Source of the DNA: Clitopilus passeckerianus
Taxonomy: Eukaryota > Basidiomycota > Agaricomycetes > Agaricales > Entolomataceae
Direction: 5' to 3'
Assembly: GCA_944990035.1 (NCBI GenBank)
Contig: CALYLX010000159.1
Span: forward strand, 868,001-932,000
Length of the DNA: 64,000 nucleotides
Of the stretch, positions 44,541-56,479 are shown one piece after another. Under the pieces are notes generated by a model. That model searched no databases. It was given only the letters and a program-made list of their open reading frames with translations, and was not told where the DNA came from. A program made the translations under genes and the position numbers. The stretch's first letter is position 1. Every line of letters begins with the position of its first letter.

Positions 44541-47500
44541 TCAGGTGAGTTTCTTCCTCTTTTTATACTCGGTGAGTATTTTCTTGGCGTTCCGCAGTTC
44601 TGACTCGGGCATCCATTCGTTGTCCGCTGATGGCCATCCCTTCCATTTTACGAGGTATCTGTGTCGCCCTTTGCCTTGTTTCTGATGGGCCACAATTGCT
44701 TCTATTTCGTATTCTTCTATTCCGTCGATTTCGTCAGGTGGCGGTTTAGAGAAGCTGGGTCCATGCGCTTTGGTGGAGATGTAACGGGTGAGAAGTGACG
44801 CGTGAATCACCGGGTGGATCTTCCATCGTCTTGGCAGGTCGAGTTTATAGGTCAGGTGTCCTTTTACCTCAAGTATCTTGAAGGGTCCTTCTCGTTTGGG
44901 TGCTAGTTTCTTGGAGATGTTTCCTTGATTGAGATTTGTGGCTTCTAACCACACCTTTTCTCCGACTTTGAATGGGGTGAACTGTCGTGTGATCTTCTCT
45001 GCCATGCGTTGCGCAGCAAGTGCATGTGCAGCATTTGCTTCATCGCGTGCTAGCAGAAGTTCCTTGATCCGTTTGTCAACTGCGGGAATTTTGCTAGTGG
45101 GAGCAACTGATGGGAGTGCAGGTGGTTCGTATCCCATCATTAGGTAGAATGGGGTTCGTTTGGTGACAGAGTGTGTTCGGCTGTTGTAGGAGAATTCTAG
45201 AGTGGTAATCCATTTGGACCAGGATTCGGGGTTCTGTGCACAGAAGATGCGGAGATAGGCATCAATCTCCTGATTGATCCTTTCTGTCGCACCATCAGTT
45301 TGTGGGTGGTAGGCGGTGCTCATGTTGAGCTTGATTCCAAGGAGTCGTCCCATTTCTTGGAAAACTTTAGAGGCGAATTGAGGTCCTCTGTCTGAAATTC
45401 CTTTGTCGGGGAGTCCAAAGCGACGGTAAACGTTGTCAATGTAGGCGTTTGCAGTTCCTGTGGCGTCGATTTTCTTTGTGCAAGGGATGAAAATTGCCCC
45501 TTCGTAGCTCCATGGTCGACCACGGCCATAATGCTATCGAAACCATCACTCTCTGGGAGATCCGTGTGAAAATCGTACGTCACTAGCGAAAATGGCCTAG
45601 TGGTTTCGGATTTGATGGGCATTAATGGTGGAGCGGTGGGGTGGCGATTGATTTTCATTTGCTGGCACATTGCACAGCCCTGCACAAAGTTCTTGATGAA
45701 CACTGACATCCCTGGCCACCAGTAGTCCTTCCGGACTTTTTCCAGTGTCCCAAATTGTCCAGGGTGTCCTGCGCTGGGTAGATCGTGATAACGTTGGACT
45801 ATCTTCCTTCGGAGGTCTTCGTCATCTGGTACCACACACTTGTCCTTGTAGTACAAGATGCCATCGTCAAATTTCCAGTCTTCCAGGTTTGATCGGATTG
45901 GTGGGGGTCCGTCTTCTTTGGCGGTGCGAATGGCGTCAACAATCAGTTTGTCATTGACCATCTTGTGTACAATTTCGTCCTTTAGTTCAATGTCAATTGA
46001 GCGAAGGAAGAGCTTGTCGGGGAGGAGAATGATGTCTTCGTTGTCGGTGTCTTCACCTGGGATGTGGTCTGGTCGTCGAGATAGTGCGTCAGATTGTATC
46101 ATCTTTGCACCAGGGGTGTGTACAAGTTTGATGTTAAACTGGGATAGCATCAAATTCCATCTTGCTTGTCGTCGGTTCAACTTCCGGGCTTCTCGGAAGT
46201 ATGTGAGGTTTTGTGATCGGATAGAATCACGACTGAATGTTGGGATCCATGGAAGTAGTGTCGCCAGGTTTCTAATGCGCGGATAATGCCTAGAAGTTCT
46301 CGGTCGTAGATTTCATAGTTCCGTTCTGTTTCCGAGAACGATTTAGATATGAAACCACATGGGTGCCATGATCCGTTGGCGTCACGTTGTTGTAGGACTG
46401 CTCCTGTTGCATGTTTTGAGGCGTCGCTTTCCACCACAAATGGCTTCGTGGGATCAGGCATCAGCAACACAGGCGCTTCCAGGAATTTGTCTTTCAGGGT
46501 AGTGAAAGCTTTGTGACATTCATTGGTCCATTCCCATTTCTTGTCTTTCTTGGTGAGTTCGTTCAGCGGTTTGGCAATTTCCGCATATTTTCCGATGAAC
46601 CTGCGGTAAAAGTTTCCGAATCCTAGGAATGATCGGACTTCCTTTACTGTAGTTGGCGTAGGCCAGTCGCGCATCCCTGCAAGTTTGACAGGGTCCATGG
46701 AGATCTTGTTTGGTTCAATGATGAACCCGAGGTACTCCACTCTTGTGGTGTCAAATTGGCATTTCTCTGCTTTGAGGTAGAGATCGTTGTCTTGTAGTCT
46801 TTGTAAGACTCTGCGTGTGCGTTCTCGGTGTTTTTCTGGATCGTTGGAGAAGATGAGGATGTCGTCCATGTAGATGATGACCCATCCTTCGTCTATCATG
46901 TCTCGGAAAAGGTGGTTCATCATTGCTTGGAAGGTACCGGGTGAGTTCATTAGTCCAAAGAACATCACCATTGGTTCAAATAACCCTCGGTTGGTCTTGA
47001 ACGCTGCTTTCCATTGGTCACCATCTTTGATGCGGATGTTGTGATATCCCCATCGAATGTCGAGTTTGGTGAAGACAGTTGCTCCTTTGAGTTTATCGAT
47101 GAGTTCGCTAGCCAGCGGTAAGGGGTAAGCGTTAGGTATTGTTCCTTCGTTGAGTCGTCGGTAATCCTGACATGGTCTCAGGGCTTCCGAGTCTTTCTTT
47201 GCAACAAAGAAGAACGGAGATGCTTGTGGGGAGTTGGATTCTCGGATGTATCCTTTGGCTAGATTTTCCTTGAGAAACTCATCGAGTTTTTCTTGCTCTA
47301 AGGGGCTGAGCGGATAGACCTTGCAGTCTTTTGGCACGAAATCTGTCTTCAGATCTATGGCGTGATCCCAGGGTCGGCTTGGTGGGAATCGTTCGGATGC
47401 TGCTTTCTCAAAGACTTTTCTGTAGTCTTGAAGATAGTCGGGGATGATTTCGTCAAGGGATTTCTTTGGTTCCTTATCTTCTCGTTTATGTTCCAGAGCT

Positions 47501-48268
47501 TGCGAAATTGATGTTTTCGCACGTATCCACACCTGCTGTGTGTGGTGTCTGGTTGCTGGATGGTGTGTTACCACCGTCTGTCGTATTGTGGTAGTTGGCC
47601 TGATTGGCCCGTACACAAGGTAATCCTTTGTGTGTTCCTGCGTAAGTGGGGTTCCTCCTTGGTGAATATTCCGACTGCCGGTTCGTTCTGGCAGTATGCG
47701 ATGAGAAAATCTTCATTGATCTCTTCTCCGTCTTCGACTATTCGGAAATAGTCGCTAAGTCCTTCTGATTTTCCGGGATTCTCTTCGAACAATCAGGTGC
47801 TGGGGTAGGTGGCGTGTTTTCCTCTAGTAGTTGTTCTCGGATGGCTCTCATCCGCTTGATGTCTACTGCTCGCATCAATGTTTGCGACAGTCGTTGGGTA
47901 ATGCGTGATTCGTTGATTTCGAGTGTGCCGTCGCTCCACGATATGATTGGATCTACCCGTTTTAGCCAGGGTAATCCAAAAATCAGGTGGTCTTTCCCGA
48001 GTCCAGTGACAAAACATCTTTCCTTGATGATGGCTGTCCCTATCTTGGCAATAACCCAGGTAAAGTGGGTAATAGTTCCTTGTTTGTTCAGGGTGCCATC
48101 AACGTTTCGTGCTGTAATCGGTTGTCGGAGTGGGAGTAGTGGGAGGTGATGTGTCTTGGCGAAGACGGAGTCGATAAATGACCCTTGCGCTCCAGAGTCA
48201 ATGAGAGCTTTTGTGCCGGCGATTGTTGTATTTCCATCTAGGGGTCTTGTAGAGATTGGGATACGCAT
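44541..48268 (-). pseudogene. Pol of element 3, three or more small frame breaks
   Basis: The protease starts MRIPIS and has IDSGAQGSF. RT with YMDDILIFS and RNase H with [20 protein letters not shown] are continuous over 46,177-47,616. The integrase HHCC finger lies at 45,320-46,180, and the DDE end and chromodomain at 44,541-45,353. Breaks are near 47,770, 46,190 (K-run region after DHK) and 45,500 (GGGG where element 2 has GGGGG). All are one-base or short indels in simple runs. Confidence 0.9.
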
Positions 48269-48442
48269 AGATTCAGCATAAAAATCAGTAGCTACAAGTA
48301 CACTGGAAATATCAATCGGGCGAGGAAGTACTGACGTCGGCTTTGCAGTCTTCCTCTTTAAAACCCTCAGCCTCTGCTTCGGTGTAGAATTCAGCGGCTT
48401 CTTCTTGGGGCATGTCAGCTAGGACTGCTCTGACATATTTGA

Positions 48443-49282
48443 TCAACTCGGCTCCTTCTCAGGTTTCTTGTGGAATCGGCTGTCATTGTTGCTAGGGTAG
48501 GTTCTTCCAAAATTCTTCCTTTGAAGACATTGTTGGATCGTGTGACCTTTCTTGGAGCAATAGTAGCACAAGTTGTTCTTCTTGTGATGTTCTCTTTCCT
48601 CCTGGGTGAGGCGGCGTTTGGGTGGATCAGTGGTGAAACGATCAACATCCATAGCCATTGGGTCTCGGGCTCCAGTAGGTGTTTTGTAAGCACCTTTGAC
48701 CATATCAGATGTCTTGATGATACGGGTATGTCCCATGATTGTCTTGGCACGTCGCCAGTTGTTGTCAAACTGGACGGCTTTCTTGACCCAATCGTCGAAT
48801 GTGGTAGGAGGAATCGGAAAAGAGAATTTTCTCTCGGAGTTTGGGGTAAGTCCTTCCATGAAGATCTCAATCTTTGCAGTGTCACCGCTGAGATCAGTTC
48901 GTGCAAGAATATTCTTGAAGACGGTGACAAATTCGTCAGCTGTCCCATCCTGTCGTAAGGCTTTGAGTTGGAGGAGTGCGGCAGCTTTGTCGTCGGTAGG
49001 GGAAAAGGCTTCTTTGAATTGGTTGATAAATTCAGCGTAGGTGGCTCTCCTTTCAGCTGCTGAATATTTATCGTGAAATTCTAATCCCCATGCTGCTGCA
49101 GTTCCTTCTTTGAGGAAGGATAGGGCGATGCGAATCTTCTTGTCATCTTCGAGTTGGTTGAGGTTGTTTAGGATGAGGTAGTCTTCAAGTTCCTGAATGA
49201 ACTTTCTGGTCTTGGATCGGTCTCCGGAGAACGTTTGGGGTTTGGCTCCAATGTCCTTCTTGTTGTTGTTGTCTTGTGACAT
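48443..49282 (-). pseudogene. Gag of element 3, 3' frameshift
   Basis: It runs from MSQDNNNKKD through the capsid region and the CCHC knuckle CYYCSKKGHTIQQC. A G missing in AAGGGAGCC (48,44x) shifts the last about 50 residues, ending at EKEPS. A short deletion also shortens the segment before PTTFDDW. Confidence 0.85.
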
Positions 49283-49877
49283 TTCGTAGTCAAAATCGAA
49301 GTCGGTCTCTGGTTCAATTGTTTCTGCACTGGGCGCTCCTCTGGCTCAGCTGTGGGGCTCTCCTCTAGCTGTTGTTGTACTTGGTGTTCTTCTTCTTCCT
49401 CTTCGGGCAAGACAGAAGCGCTGGTAGACGGGACTAGTGATGGGTTCCTGGATATTGCTGTGGGTAATGGTGCGAAGCGTCGCTGTTCCTCCTCGTCTAC
49501 TTCAATGTCGTGTTCTCGTTGAGCTCGGACAATAGCAGGGGTCTTATGAGGTCGTTCAGGGGTAGGGAAGTCTAGAGCGTGGAAGTGTCTGTTTTCAACG
49601 GCAACGGTGGTGAATGTGAATTTGCCAAGGGAGAGAGGCGTAGCACCAGCGGTTATTGTTGTGATTAAAACCGCAGTAGCTTCCGTTGGTGAACTTGTAG
49701 ACGTTGTTGGTTCCTTCTACTAGAGTGGTATTTCGTGGCGGGTGGTCTGCCCTGTGTACGACCGTGGTGACTGAGTGGTAGCCGCAACGGCAATCGGCCT
49801 GTTGCGTGCTTCTGCTGTGTTGTCGTGGGGTGGGCCTGCGCTAACAATGAGCGGGCCTTCTGAACAGCTTGACCTTT

Positions 49878-50362
49878 TGTTAAGGCAGAGCCTAACAACT
49901 TAGGTAATACTGTTTACGCTCGATGTCTTTGATAAACAAAGACAGAGATTTGTCAGCAGCTGCGGCTGTACTGACGACCTGGTGAGATTGACGAAGCAAG
50001 GGACTTAAAGGCAAAGTAGAGAACTAAGCAGTTAGGTAGATTGCCTAGGTCAAGCTGAGGAGCCTCGACCAAATGGTACAGGTTTATATACCTATCTAGT
50101 AGTTCTAAATATAGCACATGCGCAGCATGCTGAGTAAGTAATGAGTCATGCGCAGCATGATGAGTAAGTACATGAGTCAGTATGACTCAATGCGAGTCAG
50201 AAAGAGTCAGATAAGGTATAAGTCTCTCACGATCGTGAGAGATGCGGAGTAAGCATGGAAAAAGATGAAAAATGCGCAGTGATGCGCAGCATATGTGAGT
50301 AATCGTGCATAGGTAAGCGGGCCGGGGTATGTAAGGAGAAACATGTAAGCAAAATCATAACA
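49878..50362 (-). repeat. 5' LTR of element 3
   Basis: 485 bp with the same U3 palindrome, TGASTCA sites, TATA box and CAGCTTGACCT block as element 1, read on the minus strand. The primer site follows at 49,865-49,875. Confidence 0.95.
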
Positions 50363-51580
50363 GTAACAGCCTACGGGCTTGCCCTTGCCTCATTTCCATC
50401 CCCTCCTCAAACCATCTAGCGGAACGCCAACGCATACACTGGGGGACGTCACTAAGGAATATCGATCCCCACCTAAATAGCCTTTCAATATTTCCATAGT
50501 GGTTGTGAAGACTGCTCTATATCAGAGCTTCTTGACCCAACGACAAGAAAACATCGTCAAAGATCAATTTTCTCCTCAACTCTCGGGCTCAGGTTTCGGA
50601 GGGGATTTGCAGTCTTGCAAGACTGGCTGGTGCTTCCTTCAAGCAGCCGTTTGCTATGGAGAAACCACAGGCGGAATCAAGAACTGCTGACACTGCTAGT
50701 TGTAACCAAAACAGCAGTGCAACGGATGCGAAGCGTCCTTTTGGTATGTTCTCAAACTTTTTCTCCGTATTCTAAATCTTACATTAGAACTATTCTAAAG
50801 GTACATCGAGGACAGACAACTCTTCTCCTCCACGTTTGAACCCGCTCCCGCCCAATCTCCTCTTTACCGCCCGCATCATCAAAGCTGTAGGGTACTCCCC
50901 AGACGAAGACCTAATCAATGTACCCTACCTCGTTGGCAGAGCTAGGAATGACGCCACCTTCCACTGGCTCATCAAGACCATTCCTCGCCTGGTGTACACA
51001 ACCATCGCATTGAACAGCCCCCTTGAAGGAAAATTACTCGGTGGCCCTTCAGGGTGTACCTCCCACAAGTACGCTCGTGGGTCGAACGACGAGTATGGCG
51101 TTTGGCAGGAGCCAGGCAACCCAGGGTGGAGCGGATTGAATATCAAGCCTCAAGCCTTACTTCACCAAGCTCCGCAATGAATGTCACTTCTGGCGAGTGC
51201 TCGCGATGGCCCGATTGGTGGACCCATCAAGGTCGTGTTTAAGGCCGACAACACCGCTGTTACGCTATACATTGACATCTATCCGACATCCACGAAGCCT
51301 TCCTCAGTAGCGGCGGTTATAGCAACTATGACCCCGAAGGAGGCAATTCTATTGGTCTTACGATCACTGCTTATATGCTATGGTGGAGAGGATTCTGGAC
51401 GAGATCATTGCGGGGAGGGTTCGTGGCGGGCCACAAGTTCCTGCCAGTACACCAGAGTGTTTGAAGGAGCAGTATGGGATGTGGCGGAGGTTGGAGTGAG
51501 TGGGTGGGTGTGGAGGCTGAGTCCTTTCTTCTTCCTTGCATTGGACGATGGACCTTTTAGGTATCACGACCACTAATATA
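50363..51580 (+). repeat. Dispersed unit, copy 3, right part
   Basis: It resumes after element 3 with GGAACGCCAACGCATAC (50,419), matching 2,918 of copy 1, and TGCTTCCTTCAAGCAGCCGT (50,630), matching CTGCTTCCTCCAAGCGGCC at 57,02x of copy 4. Downstream, 50,836-51,576 is open except for one TGA at 51,178, the longest near-open frame in any copy (PLPPNLLFTARIIKAVGYSPDEDLIN...). I do not recognise the product. Confidence 0.55.
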
Positions 51581-51599
51581 TTTCCTCATTCACTCCGTT

Positions 51600-52129
51600 C
51601 GTCTTTTTATCAACACTCATATTAGCATCATCCGCCGCAATTGTACTTTTATCCACATATGCATTGCATCTCGCTCGGTATCATGGACATTCTAAACAAC
51701 GCTTATCTATCCTTCGCATTGTCCTAATACATATCCAGCATCCCTGTACTTCCTGTATGATTTCTTCCAGCTGGTACACATACAGAACATGATAACACAG
51801 TCCTTCGCAAGCGTCGTATTCTCCGTGAGGGCATAGAGTTGAACGTTGAGCTCTTGAGTCTCGGACTGGACCGAGCGACGATCATTGTTGGGCAGGTTGA
51901 TTTCCTCTGCCAGCTGAAACAATTCTTTCGAATATCAGCTCGGGTTCATCCTCGTTCTTACCGGTACCCTGTGTCTCCCCTCCTCAAAGTATCAGCGTCA
52001 ACCTCAGAAATACAGACGGAATTGTATCAGGTGCTGGCGAGCCTCGACGTCCCCTATCCGATGAATTACTGAACAGTTTTCTCAGAAAGAAACTTGCAGT
52101 TTGGGTATCCACAGCAATTCTGGTGAAAT
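51600..52129. other. No confident gene upstream of NLR B
   Basis: Short frames on both strands (51,707-51,922 minus; 51,839-52,072 plus) without known motifs. The 3' part is probably promoter-distal sequence of gene B. Confidence 0.4.
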
Positions 52130-52144
52130 AGGCGCCTGGCGCCT
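52130..52144 (+). promoter_or_regulatory. 15-bp palindrome upstream of NLR B
   Basis: The identical AGGCGCCTGGCGCCT, 161 bp before the ATG, followed by TAACCTGATCAGAC, and TTATAT at 52,195. See the matching site before gene A. Confidence 0.55.
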
Positions 52145-52304
52145 AACCTGATCAGACGACAATGTCGGGCACTGCATTCCTGTTTCTGCCAGTCTTATAT
52201 CGCAACACTCGTATGTCCATGGTCTATTTCCCGTTTAGAACCCGATTTTTCACTTAGATTTGCCCAGAGCTCAATGCTTGCTCCTTCCATTGCTAAATGA
52301 TACT

Positions 52305-55300
52305 ATGAGCTTCGAATTCAAGTCGTTACAGGCATTACTACTCGCTATCGTGGCCATCGCGTTTGGGTGTCTCTTCTGGAGATACCAATGGCACCTAGCC
52401 AATTGTGGGGAATCTCAGTCGACGAACCTCGCCGAAGGAAGCATCGTTTCGGACGCACACCCTACTGATACGAAGATTTCCTCAAATCCACCCGCTACCA
52501 ACGGCCTCAACCCTCTAGCAACTTCGGAGGAGCAAGCCAAACACGATAGTTGCATCCTGTCCAAATACCCATGGGTGTCGTACAAGAGTCTACCTCCTAC
52601 AATTCAGGAGGCTGTGGAACCTGCCGTGTTGAAGAATCTCCTGGCTATGTACTGCGACGTCTCGCACGACGCCTGTTCTGCATGCCTCAAGGTGGATCCC
52701 AACATCCGGGCGCTCCTTTTACAGGGGTGGGAGAAAGGGACCTTTGAAGCTTTGCGCAGGGACTGTAAGCACCCTCTTCAATGCTTTTGCAACAAAATCT
52801 GACTAACGACATTTCTGTCAGCAACCTTTCTTTCACTCAGCAAGTCTATACAGCATGGAAACGACCAGAGGATCTCCAAAGTATTCTCCGAGGAACCAGA
52901 GGGCGATATCGCTGCCGCTAGATCTAGCACAGTTGGGGATAACGCGATCAATGGTATGTAGCATTGGGACTTGGATGTACAAGATTGCTGATGCATCTCT
53001 GCTCTTGCAGTGCCTGGTCAGACCAGCAGCGAGGTCCTGGAGTTGGTTGTGGCCGAGGCGGACGCGGGGAAGCCTGAAGACGAACAGAACGATGAAAAAA
53101 GTGAAGACGATGAAGAAGAAGACGATGAAGAAGAAGACGATGATGACGACGGAGGAGAGGGCAGCGAAGCTAAAAATAGCCGCCTGGGTGAAGGCGCGTC
53201 TCGTGATGACTCGGAGACGTTAGAAGAAAGAAACAACGTCAAGTTGAACTTCTCTAAGAACAGCTTCAATGCGGCCCGTGATATCAACGTTGCAGTAACT
53301 TGGCGACCTCGTAAGTGAACATATATCATTGATATTTCACCATCACTAACATATGGTCAATCTTAGATACGAGTGAGTCTTGTGTGTCCACATCGCTCCC
53401 TCTACACGGCCTAAGTAACTGGAAGTAGGTGACCAAGATCGTCGGATAGCAGAATGGTTCTTCGACGTTGTTGACTACCGAGCAATGCACAATGAGGTCG
53501 CCAAGAAGAGATCAAAGAGCACCGGAGGATGGTTTCTTCAGTCGAAGGTGTATAGAGAATGGTGTACATCCCCGCAACAGAGACTCATGTGGTGTCCTGG
53601 GATACGTACGTGCTTCTGTGTTGAATGCAATATCTGTTTAAATAACTCAATCTGCAGCTGGTGTCGGTAAAACGGTCATGGCGTATGTTTTTGTCTGTTC
53701 ATAATGACATTCTCAACGAATAACTTGTCCGCTTTAGATCCCTCGTTATAGATCATCTAAGGACGTTCCACGAATCTCAGGCGTTTGTGGGCATCATATA
53801 CTTTAACTACAAGCTCCGGGGTCAGCAGAGCAAACTTGCCGTCTTTGAGGCTCTCTGCAGGCAGATATTTGAATTCCACCAAAACCCTGCACTTAAAGCC
53901 ATCTATGATTCGCACAAAAAGTGGAAATTGCGACCCACGGAGACAGAGCTTCAGTCCGCCGTATCCGACGCCTTTCGAGTGTATCGGCACTGCTACTTGG
54001 TCCTTGATGCCCTCGACGAATATACCACGGACTACAGTGACAAGCAGGCCCGCGAGATGATCATAGACATTCTGGCACTCGGAGATAATGTGAAGTTCCT
54101 CATTACCTCACGTATTCTTGGAGAGATGGAGGCGACGTTCAAGGAACTCGGGGCAAGCCGAGAAGAGATCATTGCAGATGATGTTGACATGAGAAAGTAT
54201 ATGGGGGAAAGAGTTGTATCATTGAAGTCAAGATTCGACTTTACGGTGTCGGACGGATACTCCAAGCAGATCGTTGAGAAGGTTATAGAGGCTGCTAAAG
54301 GCCGGTACGTTACTCCTTTACTCTTTCACGTTGCCCTTCCCAAATTCTGACAACTCCAAATTAGGTTTCTGGTTGCCGAACTGGGCGTGAATCTGCTTGC
54401 TGAACAACTTAGCCTCGGAGACCTTGAAGATGCTCTTGACAAGCTGCCAAGCGAAATCGATGAAACCTACCTCCGCGCCATGCAACTCATCAAAAGCTAT
54501 CCTAAAAGTCGACGGGAGCTCGCGATGAAAGCATTGATGTTCATTGCTTATGCCCGTCGGCCGCTTTCTGTTCAAGAACTTCAACATGCACTCGCTACTA
54601 AACACGGCCGGAAGCAGACCGATAGATATATTGTTCCGCTTTCGACAATCACTGCTCTGTGCGCCGGCCTGATTGTTGCCCAAGACACGAACGAAGACGA
54701 AAATGACACCGAAGATGACACCGACAGCGAGAGCCTCTCCATAGACTACGAAAAGGAGGAGTGGGGTCAGGTTAAGAGGATCGTGCGATTTGTTCGTGAG
54801 TAGTGCAGCTATTGCCATCCGAGGGCCAAGGTTGACATCTGAATTGTCAGACTTTACGACCCAAGAGTTTTTTGAAAAACCCGAATCGAGTTATTTCCGC
54901 GACGCTCATAAAGAGATGTTCTCGACGTGCATTGAATATCTCTCAGTCACAGCAAATTATACCCGCCCGGCACCGTTTACTTGGAGTAATATCCCGGTTC
55001 GGAAACGGAAATCACACCTTCCCTTTTACGGTTATGCAGCACTGAACTGGGGATACCATGCAAATACGCACCACGAGTCGCTTCACAAGGAAGTAAAGGA
55101 GTTCCTATCCAGAAATGACCGGGCTCTAGACCTCAGTTGGGAGTATGTATTAAAGGAAACAGTGGCTGAAGGCGATGGCACGACGAAGGATCATAGATCC
55201 AGTATATTCCTGGCGGCCTATCATGATCAGGTCAATGCATTACCCACTCCACTTGAGCCAACGGACAACATTCCCCGCACAGAAGAGCGAAGAACGCCAT

Positions 55301-56346
55301 TCCACATTGCTGCTCTTGCTGGTCAGACACACGCTATGGAAGAGATGCTGCATCGGTTGCGATCAATGTGCAGCAACAATCACTCTACTGGCAGCAACAT
55401 TACTGCGCTTGAGCGTGGCGGCCTCGAGGTGGATTCGAAGGACAAGAATGGCCGCACTCCCTTTTCATGCGCTGCTCGTATGGGAGATGAGTCCGTCATC
55501 AAGCTCCTGCTTGAGCACGGAGGCATCGAGGTAGATTCAAAAGACAACGAAGGTCGCACTCCCTTTTCATACGCCGCTGAGATGGGCCAGGAGTCTGCCA
55601 TAAAGCTGCTGCTTGAGCACGGAGGCATCGAGGTGGATACAAAGGACAACAACGGCTGGACTCCCCTTTCTTACGCGGCTGAGATGGGCAAGAAGCCCAT
55701 CGTCGAGCTCCTGCTTCAGCACGGAGGCATCGAGGTAGATTCGCAGAGTAACGAAGGAAGGACTCCTTTTTCGAATGCTGCTAGGATGGGCTGGGAGGCC
55801 GTCATCAAGCTCCTGCTTGAGCACGGGGACATCGAGGTAGATTCAAAGGACAACGGAGGCTGTACTCCCTTTGCATACGCCGCTGAGATGGGCCAGGAGT
55901 CTGTCATCAAGCTACTGCTTCAGCATGGAGGCATCGAGGTGGATCCAAAGGACAACGAAGGAAGGACACCCCTTTCTTACGCGGCTGAGATGGGGAAAGA
56001 GTCTTCCGTCAAGCTCCTGCTTGAGCACGGAGGTGTCGAGCTAGATTCAGAGGACAACGGAGGCTGCACTCCCTTTTCATACGCGGCTGAGATGGGCCAC
56101 GAGCCCGTCATTAAGCTCCTGCTTGAGCATGGAGGCATCGAGGTGGATTCAAAGGACAACGAAGGCAGGACTCCCCTTTCTTACGCGGCAGAGATGGGCC
56201 AGGAATCAATCGTCGAGCTTCTGCTTGAGCACGGAGGTATCGAGGTAGGTTCAGAGGACAACAGTGGTCGGACTCCCCTTTCATACGCGGCATGGGTAGG
56301 GTGGGAGTCTATCGTCACGCTCTTGCGTATGCATGGAGCTGTCTAG
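52305..56346 (+). CDS. NLR B: membrane-anchored NACHT-ankyrin protein, intact
   Basis: Exons: 52,305-52,764, 52,822-52,953, 53,011-53,310, 53,367-53,372 (6 nt), 53,429-53,605, 53,658-53,682 (25 nt), 53,738-54,304, 54,365-54,795 and 54,851-56,346; 3,594 nt, 1,197 residues. The start is chosen by conservation with gene A (MSFEFK/MTFGLK). Residues about 7-24 (LQALLLAIVAIAFGCLFW) are a membrane anchor with basic/aromatic RYQW after it. The conserved region WVSYKSLPPTIQEAVEPAVLK follows. Exon 3 has an Asp/Glu run (about 225-250), then NFSKNSFNAARDIN. NACHT: GIPGVGKT (about 357-364), LVLDALDE (about 455-462), NVKFLITSR. Nine ankyrin repeats of 34 residues end the protein. Family knowledge suggests an intracellular sensor that oligomerises on ATP binding; the anchor suggests it sits on a membrane. 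It lies between dispersed-unit copies 3 and 4. Confidence 0.88.
55430..56340 (+). repeat. Ankyrin array of NLR B, nine 102-bp units
   Basis: Units read (I/V)EVDSKDNEGRTPLSYAAEMG and ESVIKLLLEHGG with variation concentrated at a few positions (R/W/C before TP; MGQE, MGKE, MGWE). Nearly constant unit length and high identity indicate recent homogenisation. Confidence 0.9.
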
Positions 56347-56479
56347 GCGCATTCAGAGGGTAGCATGTCAGCGCGATAGATCTATTCCGATTATTCTATC
56401 CCCTGTCCGTACTTTTTCCATTGTATAATATATGTGGTAGTCTTATTGGCAATAACTAAAGCCATGTCTTTAGTTCGGG

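Larger units (their letters stand above)
43122..50362 (-). mobile_element. Ty3/gypsy element 3, reverse orientation
   Basis: A full-length copy of 7,241 bp with the 3' LTR at 43,122-43,605 and the 5' LTR at 49,878-50,362, flanked by GTAAC (43,117-43,121 and 50,363-50,367). The LTRs differ by one G indel in CCGGG/CCGGGG as far as I can see, so insertion was recent. It carries the same domain order as element 1. The third ORF is intact; gag, protease and integrase each have a small indel; the RNase H codon that is TGA in elements 1 and 2 is CGA here. Confidence 0.96.

Noticed and set aside
53018..53329. A serine-rich minus frame
   Set aside because: It is the antisense of the Asp/Glu run in NLR B exon 3.
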